A stretch of DNA of 59,955 bases, taken from the NCBI GenBank assembly GCA_016296885.1, contig JAEDHT010000009.1:1-59955 (forward strand). Reading direction: 5' to 3'. Shown piece after piece: positions 28,088 through 35,441 of this stretch; the stretch's first letter is position 1, and each line of letters begins with the position of its first letter. The notes under the pieces are model-generated. The model ran no database searches and was not told the DNA's origin. It saw only the letters and a list, made by a program, of their open reading frames with translations. The stretch comes from Clostridiaceae bacterium (GTDB lineage Bacteria; Bacillota; Clostridia; Oscillospirales; Acutalibacteraceae). Position numbers and translations under genes: made by a program.

Positions 28088-28332
28088 GGAAACGCTGATT
28101 AAATAAAAAATATAAATTCTATATTAGAATAAAGAATCAAAAATCCAAATACCTATGCTATAATAAAAGAAAAAGCATAGGAGCAATAAAAATGAGCCAA
28201 ATGACATTCAGCGATTACGAATACAGCTGCCGCAAGAAGAAAACCAAAAGAGAAGAATTTCTTGATGTAATGGAAGACATAATACCATGGGATGAATGGG
28301 TAGAATTTGTAAGACCATATTATCCTAATCTA
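28088..28332 (+). mobile_element. IS5-family element, 5' remnant
   Basis: Left end GGAAACGCTGATTAAATA at 28088 preceded by CTAA, a YTAR-type target typical of IS5-group elements. The transposase begins at 28192 (AGGAG upstream) and keeps about 44 residues typical of the family (MSQMTFSDYEYSCRKKKTKR... PWDEWVEFVRPYYP) before fusing near 28331 to the inside of a helicase gene. The DDE domain and right end are gone. A further 19 codons read through into antisense helicase sequence and are meaningless. Confidence 0.75.
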
Positions 28333-28861
28333 TCACTTTTCGATATGTTTTCGCCGTTGAGTGATGAGCCTCATCTACTATAAGATACAATTCATTCTCG
28401 CCGGCAAGCCATTTATCAAGATTGCTTAGATTTCTTCCTATACTGTCTTTACTAACAATCAGCAGATTATCTGTTTTATCTATATTAATTGCTCTGTCAT
28501 GGCTCGTCGCACCGGATACAATTCTGAATCTAAATGATGATATATGCGGAATAACCTCTGTATAAGCAAACTTCTGAAAAGACTCTGCTGCTTGATCAAG
28601 AAGCATCTGTCTATGTGCAATCCAGAGAATTTTCTTTTTGTTATCAATTGCATTCTTAAGCAGCCACATTGATGCTGTATACGTTTTTCCGCCACCGGTT
28701 GGCAAAACAACAAGAGTGCTATATGAACTACTGTCATTAATACAATCCAGATTATTCATTGCCTGCTTTTGATGCTCATACGGTGTTCTGGTATTTGAAC
28801 CATTTTTAGGAAATACTTCACCACTTGATCTAACTTCTATATATTCTGATTTCGAACTCAT
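28325..28861 (-). pseudogene. SF2 DEAD/DEAH helicase, N-terminal fragment
   Basis: Starts at 28861 (GAAGGATGG upstream). Encodes YEHQKQAMNNLDC, Walker A LPTGGGKTYTASMWLL, motif Ia (LWIAHRQMLLDQAAESF), and the Walker B/DEAH motif LIVDEAHHSTAKTYRKVI, then ends at the junction with the IS5 remnant. Helicase motifs III-VI and the second RecA domain are missing. The original would resemble type III restriction or Rad25-like helicases of about 500-1000 residues. The deletion was probably IS-mediated. Confidence 0.8.
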
Positions 28862-29225
28862 AACCATCCTTCTTTCCATTTTTTATAAATTATAACATAT
28901 TAAAATAGGCATATCAATATTTTCTATTTTATAATTAAAGTTGTTTAGCTTAACTCTATTATAATCAAAGCAGTGTCCCATAAAACGGATTTTATCTTAT
29001 AAATTCAACGCTTTTAGCTACAGGGTAAATAAAATCGAAAAACAGCAAATACTGATAGAAAATACTTGAAAATGGAGTAGGATTAATGACCATGATTTGT
29101 TATCCGAGCTATTTCGTACTTATCAAGAAACAGGAGTTCTTCCGAAGAGGGAAAGCCTTATTGCATAATTTGCAGATTTATTTTTCTATACTTATCATTA
29201 TAAAGATATAAACATAAACATTCTT
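28862..29225. other. degenerate spacer
   Basis: About 360 bp with no intact gene. On the plus strand 29090-29170 a short coding-like run (HDLLSELFRTYQETGVLPKRESL) is seen in one frame, perhaps a shred of a lost gene; I cannot assign it. No terminator or repeat of note. Confidence 0.4.
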
Positions 29226-29441
29226 CTAACCGTTTCGGCTGTTTCCTGAGTTGTTTCCGAGCACGGAATTTTTTTCATAGCCAAGGTGCTCGTCCATCTC
29301 AGCCTCAAGCATTTGTTCAATCGTTCCTGCGAATAATCGCTTTAATTTTGCTTGAATATCTCCTGTGCTTTCACAATCTTCCATCAGAAGCTTTACAAGC
29401 TCCATTTCCTTTTCGCTTAATCCGTGTCTTCTGTTTTTCAT
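29226..29441 (-). pseudogene. IS256-family transposase, N-terminal fragment
   Basis: 71 residues: ELVKLLMEDCESTGDIQAKL, KRLFAGTIEQMLEAEMDEHL and GYEKNSVLGNNSGNSRNG, the characteristic start of IS256/MULE-type transposases. The frame ends where family members continue with YGKK..., so the DDE core and the element's other end are lost. GGAGG lies before the start. Confidence 0.85.
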
Positions 29442-29534
29442 GCCAATTTACCTCCGTTTTTATTTATGGTTATTATTGGCATTTACACAGTTTAATATTC
29501 AGACTCTACAAAAGGAATAGAAATAGTGCTAAGA

Positions 29535-29588
29535 AATGTACCCGTTACAAGTCTGATTCATTTTGAATTGACTTGCAACGGGTACATT
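29535..29588 (-). terminator. hairpin terminator downstream of the relB remnant
   Basis: 19-bp arms, AATGTACCCGTTACAAGTC and GACTTGCAACGGGTACATT, with one G-T mismatch and a 16-base loop, followed on the minus strand by TTTCTTAG. Lies 6 bases after the stop of the RelB/DinJ remnant. Confidence 0.7.
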
Positions 29589-29593
29589 ATATT

Positions 29594-29737
29594 TCATACG
29601 TCAAGTACGACCTTTAAATCTTCTATACTGTTATAGCTCGGAGCGTTTTGATCTTTCATTATCTCTCTGCCTTCTGCAACTGCTGCGGCGGTGACTTCGT
29701 CAGGAACATCAATTTTCACTTCAAAAGGAAGTCCGCC
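29594..29737 (-). pseudogene. RelB/DinJ-family antitoxin, C-terminal fragment
   Basis: 47 codons without a start: GGLPFEVKIDVPDEVTAAAV, then AEGREIMKDQNAPSYNSIED and LKVVLDV. This matches the toxin-binding C-terminus of DinJ-like antitoxins (PFEv..d.p...t..ai.eg..i.......y.s.edl...L). The DNA-binding N-terminus is missing because the IS110 fragment joins at 29738. No toxin partner remains. Confidence 0.7.
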
Positions 29738-30202
29738 CTAATGAATAACCCGGCGTAAGAAAATATTATCAACAAATCCTTGCCATAATTTTTTTACGTA
29801 AACTTGATAAGTTGCTCTATTTGTGGCAAGATAATAAGCAAGTCGGGAGTACTTCAAAATGTCATATATAGAGTACTCGTACAAGCTTTTTGCTGCATGA
29901 GAAAGTGCAACATAATAATGCTTTCCTTCTGCTCTTTTTTTCGCAAGATATGCCGCAAATGTCGGCTCCCGGTTACAGACATAAGCTGCTGCATTAATCA
30001 AAGCCCATCTTAAATATCTTGAACCCCTCTTTTCCATTTTTGCATGAGATGAATACAGTTGACCGGATTGATATGTAGATGGTGAGCAACCGGCAAAGGC
30101 CAGTATTTTATCAGGATTGTCAAAACGGGAAAATTCACCGACTTCTGCTACAATCATTGCATCGAGATTCATACCAATGCCCGGAACCGATATAATACGA
30201 GG
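29738..30202 (-). pseudogene. IS110-family transposase, C-terminal fragment
   Basis: Begins mid-protein near 30202 (PRIISVPGIGMNLDAMIVAE) and shows the Transposase_20 signature: FSRFDNPDKILAFAGCSPST, SGQL.SSHAKMEKRGSRYLR, then WALINAAAYVCNREPTFAAY and EGKHYYVALSHAAKSLY. The last 40 residues diverge from family expectation, so the 3' end may also be altered. The N-terminal DEDD RuvC-like half is missing. Fused upstream to a secreted-protein fragment. Confidence 0.8.
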
Positions 30203-30444
30203 ACGCTGTTTCCGTCCGTTTTATCTTCATTGTCCTCTCCGTCATCGGGCAGGGTATAATTTACTTTCGCCGAAATGGTTATGTCCTTATTATTAACTTT
30301 AATTGCAGTTGAAACTTCAACAGACTGCGCTGTGCTGTCAGCTTCGGAAGCATATGCGGGCATAAGGAACACAGAGGAACCGATCATCAGGGCGCACAGC
30401 ATAATAGATAAGAAAGCTTTTCTTTTTTTCTTGCCGACCGGCAA
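30203..30444 (-). pseudogene. secreted/surface protein, N-terminal fragment
   Basis: Starts at a TTG or within KKKRKAFLSIMLCALMIGSS, a signal peptide ending PAYASEA, followed by 40 residues of mature protein (VEVSTAIKVNNKDITISAKV) before the IS110 junction at about 30203. No ribosome binding site is clear, so the true start may be lost too. Resembles small secreted Clostridia proteins. Confidence 0.5.
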
Positions 30445-30662
30445 GGTAGCAATAATTCTATACCGGATGCCGATATAAGCACGATATAAGGCATAATGTT
30501 TGTGCTTTCGCCTGTCTGCGGGCTTGAAACAGAATTATCTTGTATTAAACCGTTTTCTTCATAGCTTTTTAATTTTTCCATAATGATATGAAATCGTCTG
30601 CTTGCTTCATTCCTTTGAATAATGCAAAAATGCTGCCACGAAATACTCTTGTGACAGCTCAA
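30445..30662 (-). pseudogene. wall-anchored surface protein, C-terminal fragment
   Basis: Residues VSSPQTGESTNIMPYIVLIS are a sortase motif (SPQTG) plus the start of a C-terminal membrane helix, followed by a basic tail. It runs one frame away from the signal-peptide fragment downstream. Only the last part of a cell-wall protein is left; the body is missing. Confidence 0.5.
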
Positions 30663-30857
30663 ATACTCTTTATAAAAATGTAAAAAACCATAGAATAAGG
30701 CAATGCTTTTCAGGCAAGCGTGTAAATTGCGGATTCACTAATAACAGGGGCATACACTTCCGTCGCCGGAAGCCTTAAAAACGAAACCCAATTTTATTCA
30801 TGGCGTGTTTATCCCTGTTTATGTTTCATACCGCCTTTTTGCATATAGTTACAGCTC

Positions 30858-31703
30858 TTATCGAAACGTTACTTGTACATTTTCTGCTCCGAGTGCGGCG
30901 GCAAGCCCGATTGGATCGTCAATATATCCCAGCGGCGTATAACTGTAACTTGTAGAAAAACTTTCATAAAACAGAACAAGACAGTTGTTTCCGTACAGCA
31001 TCAGATCGCCTGTGTGAATGACTGACGGCTTGCTCGCATCTGTCGGCAAGCTATCAGATAGGTAATAATACTTCTCATTTCCGTTAAGTTCGCTCATATG
31101 TAATGTCATAGGAAGCTGCTCTTTTAACGCTTCTGCTGCTGCATTGTCATATAGCGTGGCGGTAAAAATTTTATCACCAACGATGATTTCTATATTCAGC
31201 GCAGTACTTTCTTCCTCTGTTGCCGGTGGCTCCGGAACGGGTTCCGGCTTTGTCTCCTGCGTAGGTGAAGGCTTAGTTTCCGGTTTTGGTTCAGAAATTG
31301 TTTCCTGTGGAGTTGACGGTTTTGCTTCCGGCGTGGGCGGTTCGGTTTGTACAGGTGGCTTTACGGCTTGCTGCTCTGTATCAGACCCTTTTCCCGTGCC
31401 GGCGGGCGATTTCGCAGGCTGCGTCGGAGTTATTGTAGGCGATGTGTTCTCTGCAGGATTACCTGCAGTCGGTTCAATCTCGGCACTGTCAGATGCGCTT
31501 GATTCCGGCTCTTTGCCTTCTGTGTCTGTGTCTGTGATATGATCCGTTTCACTATCTGTGTTTGTTGCAATACTGCTCGTAGAATTTGATTCCAAATTGC
31601 TGCTTATATGATTTCTACTTTCTGTGTCTTTGCTTGATTGACTGCAAGCTGTCATAAAGCTTAGAAGAATAAATGAAAACAGAAGACAAAATATACGCTT
31701 CAT
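30858..31703 (-). CDS. lipoprotein with cyclophilin-like domain
   Basis: 281 residues from the ATG at 31703, 8 bases after GGAAAGGAG. Signal peptide with lipobox FMTAC. A 110-residue Thr/Pro/Glu-rich linker (TDTDTEGKEP; PETKPSPTQETKPEPVPEPP) spans the wall. The C-terminal 110 residues are the cyclophilin-like fold domain (NIEIIVGDKIFTATLYDN; LPMTLHMSELNGNEKYYYLS; IHTGDLMLYGNNCLVLFYES; LGYIDDPIGLAAAL), seen in many gut Clostridia next to flavodoxin-type genes. Isomerase activity is not established. It sits 19 bases downstream of a flavoprotein gene, so the pair likely works together in an extracytoplasmic or redox task. Confidence 0.8.
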   Translation of the reverse strand: MKRIFCLLFSFILLSFMTACSQSSKDTESRNHISSNLESNSTSSIATNTDSETDHITDTDTEGKEPESSASDSAEIEPTAGNPAENTSPTITPTQPAKSPAGTGKGSDTEQQAVKPPVQTEPPTPEAKPSTPQETISEPKPETKPSPTQETKPEPVPEPPATEEESTALNIEIIVGDKIFTATLYDNAAAEALKEQLPMTLHMSELNGNEKYYYLSDSLPTDASKPSVIHTGDLMLYGNNCLVLFYESFSTSYSYTPLGYIDDPIGLAAALGAENVQVTFR

Positions 31704-31722
31704 CACAAGGCTCCTTTCCACC

Positions 31723-32262
31723 TTAAACAGATTTACCCATTTCGTAAGCTTTGTTCAACGCCGCATGACCTTTGATTGTTCCTACCGCATCTACTCCGCC
31801 GGCAAACACCGTCCCCGAAAGGCTCGCCTTGGGAAAGCAAGATATCCATCCGGAAACTCCTTTTACAGCACCGTCAACAGCGTGTTTATCTTCATCCGCA
31901 GCAGTTGCCAGAAGATAAATATCCCGAAATGCATAATCCGCTGTGTAAAGAGGATTTGCACGGTCAAGCATGGTCTTCATCTGACCGCACATTTCGTAGT
32001 AATAAATCGGTGTGGCAAATACAATAACATCTGCTGTCAGCATCTTCTGTGCTATGGTATCCGCATCATCACGAATCACACATCGCTTCGTTTTCTGACA
32101 GGCAAGGCATCCTTTGCAAAACCCTATGTTTTTATCATAAAGAACAATCTTTTCGGCTTTGTTGCCGGATTCCTCCGCACCCTTTGTAAATGCGTCTGCA
32201 AGTGTTTCGGAATTGCCGTTTTTGCGCGGACTTGCAGATATTACTAAAATAGTTTTGCTCAT
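31723..32262 (-). CDS. NAD(P)H-dependent FMN oxidoreductase, flavodoxin fold
   Basis: 179 residues from the ATG at 32262 (AAGGAGG upstream). FMN-binding loop SASPRKNGNSETLADAF; cysteine pair FCKGCLACQKTKRC typical of iron-sulfur flavoprotein-like reductases; second FMN loop ATPIYYYEMCGQMKTMLDR. Cytoplasmic, uses FMN to reduce quinones, disulfides or metals; the precise substrate cannot be told. First intact gene of a two-gene unit with the cyclophilin-like lipoprotein. The broken lipoprotein gene upstream ends 3 bases before it, implying a former three-gene operon. Confidence 0.85.
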   Translation of the reverse strand: MSKTILVISASPRKNGNSETLADAFTKGAEESGNKAEKIVLYDKNIGFCKGCLACQKTKRCVIRDDADTIAQKMLTADVIVFATPIYYYEMCGQMKTMLDRANPLYTADYAFRDIYLLATAADEDKHAVDGAVKGVSGWISCFPKASLSGTVFAGGVDAVGTIKGHAALNKAYEMGKSV

Positions 32263-32264
32263 AT

Positions 32265-32526
32265 TCAATGACTCCTCCTTGTAATAATAGTTTTATCAAA
32301 CAACTCAATTATACTTTCTTTGAATGCCTCATACCTATCCGGATTATCCTCCTGCATTTCATTTGTATGCTGTCCGACGCTACCCGTTTTTTCTCTTCCT
32401 TCTTTGATTCCGATTTTGTTTCATTCGTCTGACTGCTTTCTGAAATTTCAACAGACGAAAATCCGGATTCGGACTGCTGTCCTTTTGTTCCGTAGGCCGT
32501 CAAGCTTACAAATAATGTCAATATCA
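32265..32526 (-). pseudogene. lipoprotein gene with three lesions
   Basis: Remnant of a small lipoprotein: ILTLFVSLTAYGTKGQQS is the end of a signal peptide in which the lipobox Cys is now Tyr (TAYG for TACG). A Ser/Glu/Lys-rich stretch runs into a six-T run at 32397-32402; reading past it with one base added or removed gives TGSVGQHTNEMQEDNPDRYE and AFKESIIELFDKTIITRR, ending at 32265. The 5' end is cut by the MITE at 32531. It lay directly upstream of the flavoprotein gene. Confidence 0.6.
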
Positions 32527-32530
32527 TTAA

Positions 32531-32702
32531 GGAACCTCTGAATAAATCACGTTTAAAAACTGTTTACGCATCTTGTTTGCATATTTTCCGCCATATTGCA
32601 GGGAATTTTTCGCACAGGCGACAGGTAAGCACAAAAAATTTTAGACAATCTGACGAAAAATCTGACTACACAATATGCGCAAACGATTTAATCAGAGCTT
32701 CC
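32531..32702. mobile_element. MITE with IS5-like ends, copy 2
   Basis: 172 bp, ends GGAACCTCTGAATAAATC and mirror GGAAGCTCTGATTAAATC, the reverse complement of the 12255-12423 element over most of its length. Flanked by TTAA on the left and CTAG on the right, both YTAR-type sites but not identical. It has cut a lipoprotein gene on the left and the end of a short frame on the right. Confidence 0.75.
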
Positions 32703-32823
32703 CTAGTATGTAGTGTTGCATGAGCAGATCAGATATAAAAGGATCTGAAACACCATTTATAAAACTTTTGGCTTCGTCCTTGCTCAAACGAGAGAGAATT
32801 TTTAACGTCAAATAGTTCACCAC
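32692..32823 (-). pseudogene. short frame truncated by the MITE
   Basis: About 43 codons starting with GTG after AAGG: ILSRLSKDEAKSFINGVSDP, FISDLLMQHYI, then a stop inside the MITE. Looks like the helical start or fragment of a protein whose remainder is lost. Family unknown. Confidence 0.35.
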
Positions 32824-33322
32824 CTTATCAATTTACAGATACGCGTTTCTTTTGCTTATAAATGCCTCAAATTTCGATTTTTATTTTGAATAATACTTTT
32901 TATTAAAAACACAAAAAGTAAGCAAAATGTGCGAAAATTCGCTTGATTTAGCTTATTTCAATATTACAATCCAATTAATACACGTAGAACTATTCGGATT
33001 TGATGTCTTATCCTATCCTTAACTTAGCAATTCTTAGCATAGTGTTTGTGTGGTAAAAGAATTATCATTTTTTGAGCATTGCCCTTTTAATACGTTTTTA
33101 TGTTAACTTTTGTTAACAAGTTTTATTAAGTAAATTATACCACTAAGTAATAAAAAGTTAAATTTGGTGCAATTATCTCTAAATAAAAGCAACCTTGCAC
33201 AGCTTAGTTGTGAACCCCCTTTTTTTGTAAGAATTGCCGGAGTTGGAAAAGGTTCACGCCGTAGGTCTACTAAACTCACTGTAAAAATCTTGTGGTGTGG
33301 GGGATATTGCTTGTTGTAATTG

Positions 33323-33356
33323 CTCCGCTGTAACAGAATGTTATTCCACAGCGGAG
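33323..33356. repeat. hairpin, 9-bp perfect arms
   Basis: CTCCGCTGT (33323-33331) and ACAGCGGAG (33348-33356) around a 16-base loop. No T run follows, so it is more likely a structural or origin element than a terminator. Confidence 0.6.
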
Positions 33357-33560
33357 AACCTTTGCGATTTCGTCTATATTTGCCTATCTCGGTTATATGC
33401 CACTATGCGAAACGAAATAGTCTAAAAAAATATTTTCCCGACTAAACGATTTTTGGGCTCGCAAGCACCGCAGGCTTTCTTTCGCTCAGAAGTACCTACT
33501 CAAAAAACTTTACCATCTCTTGATTGTTCATTGTGTCACACGCCTCTACAGGCTGATAGG

Positions 33561-33619
33561 CTCAAAACGTTTCATAGGTTTTTGCCTTAGCAAAAAAACC
33601 TATGAAAAACGCTTTTGAG
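33561..33619. repeat. long imperfect hairpin
   Basis: Left arm CTCAAAACGTTTCATAGG TTTTTGC pairs with right arm GCAAAAAAACCTATG...CGCTTTTGAG, giving about 25 paired positions with small bulges and a 3-8-base loop. One of the strongest structures in the window; candidate single-strand origin, transfer origin or double terminator. Confidence 0.6.
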
Positions 33620-33675
33620 AATAGCAGACTCTTTATATTAACTTAAATTTAAAATAAGTTTACTTTAGTTACTTA

Positions 33676-33756
33676 TTTTAATTTAATTTAATTTAATTTA
33701 ATTTAATTTAATTTAATTTAATTTAATTTATTTTATTTTATTTTAATTTAATTTAA
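33676..33756. repeat. AATTT pentanucleotide tandem repeat
   Basis: About sixteen tandem copies or near copies of AATTT. Easily melted; may serve as a DNA-unwinding element next to the direct repeats at 33770. Confidence 0.85.
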
Positions 33757-33769
33757 ATTAATTGTATAA

Positions 33770-33804
33770 GCAAAAATAAGCAAAAATAAGCAAAAATAAG
33801 CAAA
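33770..33804. repeat. 10-bp direct repeats, iteron-like
   Basis: Three and a half copies of GCAAAAATAA, ending 43 bases before the stop of the 33847 gene. Paired with the adjacent AT-rich tract, the layout resembles an iteron plus melting region of a replication origin. Confidence 0.7.
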
Positions 33805-33846
33805 GTTTATTTTGCTTAAAATCGCTTTCTTTTTGCTTTGTTTGTG

Positions 33847-34728
33847 CTAGTCTGCTTTTTCTTCAAAGTTTTTGTGATAGTCATCAATAAATTTGTCATA
33901 ACACTTCTCGTAATGTATAGGATTGGTTGTGATATCAATTACTCTATGAGCGTATGTACAAAACTCAGAATAGAGTGAACTAATCTCTGTTTCTGACACA
34001 GTTTCACTACAATACCATCCCGTGGCTTTTTTCAATAAATTTGCTGACTTGGCAGGTGTTTCTGCCATAAACATATCGTCTAATTTTTTATAGTTAATTT
34101 GTTCCTGGTAATTTAATTCCTCAATTACCTCATCAACATTTTCATCATACAGATTTTTCATTATCGCAAAACTAGCAACGATTGAGCAAAGATTAATTTT
34201 TTGATTAATATATTTATCTTTTATTTCTTTTGGTAAGTCTTTTAAGAAGTCAAGAATAAGATCATATGTTGAAATAACTTCAAACGCTTTAACTTTTGAC
34301 TCCTTATCGCCTATATTTTCCAAATATTTCACTAATGGATTTTCGTCACACTCAGCTTTTTCATTTTCGATTTCCTCACTCTCGACTTGCTTGGCTTCGC
34401 TTTTTCCTCTCTTCGACTTTTTACCGCCTTCTTGTCCGCTTTTGGCTTTTGTAAAATATTTGCTAACAGATGCTATTATATCTGGTATAATGAACGTGAA
34501 AAGCATTCCTGAAATAGGACTATTTTTTAAGTATTCTTCTTCGATGTTCTTTGTCAACTCTTCATAATTGGTATCTTCAAAACATTTTTCAAAAAAACTA
34601 CATATTGCTTTCATAGCTTTGCCTGCATCTTGATCATTCATCTTTTTTATGATGGTACAATGTTTTTGTGTAAAATAAAAATATTCTGGTCTTAATTCGC
34701 CATTTTCGTTCTTTCCCATACATTTCAC
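33847..34728 (-). CDS. DUF6291-like protein of element 1
   Basis: 293 residues, soluble. The N-terminal 110 residues (FYFTQKHCTIIKKMNDQDAG KAMKAICSFF; ISGMLFTFIIPDIIASVSKY followed by GGKKSKRGKSEA) resemble DUF6291, found at the start of phage and plasmid replication-type proteins. A long charged linker and a helical C-terminal half of unknown kind follow. It lies 4 bases downstream of the xis-like gene, next to iteron-like repeats, so a role in replication or segregation of the element is plausible but unproven. Confidence 0.5.
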   Translation of the reverse strand: MKCMGKNENGELRPEYFYFTQKHCTIIKKMNDQDAGKAMKAICSFFEKCFEDTNYEELTKNIEEEYLKNSPISGMLFTFIIPDIIASVSKYFTKAKSGQEGGKKSKRGKSEAKQVESEEIENEKAECDENPLVKYLENIGDKESKVKAFEVISTYDLILDFLKDLPKEIKDKYINQKINLCSIVASFAIMKNLYDENVDEVIEELNYQEQINYKKLDDMFMAETPAKSANLLKKATGWYCSETVSETEISSLYSEFCTYAHRVIDITTNPIHYEKCYDKFIDDYHKNFEEKAD

Positions 34729-34732
34729 CGCC

Positions 34733-34996
34733 TTAATACACAGGTCTTATATAATTTTTTGTCGGTATGCCTGTGCGAGTGCTTCCGCTGTCTGATGTGT
34801 TTTCTTCAATGGTTAGTTTGCCTGATAAATAATCTTCCAGCACGTCCATGTTTATCAGATATTTACCACCTGACATAACGTAAGGTATTTTCTTGCTCAA
34901 TACTAATTGCCTTAAAAAGTATTGTGTTACAGCGGTTTTACTATCTTTTTCTTTTATCTCTGCAACTGCTTCTTTTATCGTTCTCATTCGTAACAT
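34733..34996 (-). CDS. excisionase-like DNA-binding protein (element 1)
   Basis: 87 residues. MRTIKEAVAEIKEKD, then TQYFLRQLVLSKKIPYVMSG and GKYLINMDVLEDYLSGKL form the winged-helix layout of xis/HTH_17 excisionases. It has the same architecture as the 62-residue protein at 46638 in element 2. AAAGGAC precedes the start. Probably directs excision with the integrase at 36115, although it is transcribed away from it. Alternatively a transcription regulator. Confidence 0.65.
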   Translation of the reverse strand: MLRMRTIKEAVAEIKEKDSKTAVTQYFLRQLVLSKKIPYVMSGGKYLINMDVLEDYLSGKLTIEENTSDSGSTRTGIPTKNYIRPVY

Positions 34997-35011
34997 TTTT
35001 TGTCCTTTCTA

Positions 35012-35040
35012 TTTACAGCCACTTCTAAAAAAGGTATAAT
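35012..35040 (+). promoter_or_regulatory. strong promoter for a small RNA
   Basis: TTTACA (35012-35017), 17-base spacer, TATAAT (35035-35040). It points into a short region that has no plus-strand gene and ends in a terminator. An 11-bp inverted repeat (CAGCCACTTCT / AGAGGTGGCTG, 35017-35054) brackets the -10 and start site and may be an operator. Confidence 0.6.
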
Positions 35041-35046
35041 AGAGGT

Positions 35047-35119
35047 GGCTGAATATTGTTTTTTAAAGTTTTTTAGCCGTTACCGCTGTGATGAAGTGCC
35101 GTTCACACAGCGGTTTTTT
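35047..35119 (+). ncRNA. candidate small RNA of element 1
   Basis: From the predicted start near 35047 to the hairpin CCGCTGTG / CACAGCGG (35083-35113) and six T at 35114-35119 gives a transcript of about 73 nt. It lies between the xis-like gene and the minus-strand HTH gene, and its 3' end overlaps the last codons of the latter as antisense. It may be a copy-number or excision control RNA. Not similar to any RNA I know. Confidence 0.5.
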
Positions 35120-35291
35120 CTTTTGCTATATTGTCAATAATAGAGAATATCTTTTCTTTTTCTTCATGTGATAACTCCTTTCTTAGCTTTCTGCTAAAGT
35201 TGCCGTCATTCACACCTAATCGCTCTGCAACTTGCCACAGATAAACACCTTTTTCCTTTGCTCTTTGTTTGATTTCGTTATTGCCTGTCAA
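35103..35291 (-). CDS. small HTH DNA-binding protein
   Basis: 62 residues: EIKQRAKEKGVYLWQVAERL, GVNDGNFSRKLRKELSHEEK. The pattern is a Cro/C1-like helix-turn-helix of the kind found in conjugative and integrative elements. AGGAGG lies before the start. Divergent from the repressor at 35442, so the pair resembles a cI/cro-type switch controlling element 1. The last codons run through the small-RNA terminator on the other strand. Confidence 0.65.
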   Translation of the reverse strand: MTGNNEIKQRAKEKGVYLWQVAERLGVNDGNFSRKLRKELSHEEKEKIFSIIDNIAKEKTAV

Positions 35292-35315
35292 TTTTTGTTT
35301 CCTCCTTTTTTGTTG

Positions 35316-35410
35316 TTGACATTGAGTAACTATTTTGTTACAATTAAATTATAATGCAACAATAACAAAAAAGCAATATATTTGTTACAGATATTTTTCA
35401 GTGTAACAAA
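35316..35410 (+). promoter_or_regulatory. repressor promoter with GTTAC operators
   Basis: TTGACA (35316-35321), 17-base spacer, TACAAT (35339-35344). GTAAC-N6-GTTAC (35326-35341) lies between the two promoter boxes. A second pair, TTTGTTACA (35381-35389) and TGTAACAAA (35402-35410), lies upstream of the start codon. These look like binding sites for the element's own regulator. Confidence 0.6.
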
Positions 35411-35441
35411 TAAAGCACAATTATAAAAAGGATGGATATTC

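Larger units (their letters stand above)
32824..33846. other. 1-kb AT-rich non-coding region with hairpins
   Basis: No plausible gene. Contains several strong inverted repeats (listed separately), a GTGAACCCC / GGTTCAC pair around 33210-33257, and an ATTTCGT / ACGAAAT pair around 33367-33418. Position beside the replication- and excision-type genes of element 1 suggests an origin of replication or transfer. Its left boundary with the chromosome is not marked by any attachment site I can see. Confidence 0.5.

Noticed and set aside
31144..31542. Plus-strand Ser/Gly/Val-rich protein
   Set aside because: Antisense of the Pro/Thr/Glu linker of the cyclophilin-like lipoprotein; no start signals.
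33047..33420. Retron or group II intron RNA
   Set aside because: The region has hairpins, but no reverse transcriptase gene is near, and no conserved intron domain V is visible.
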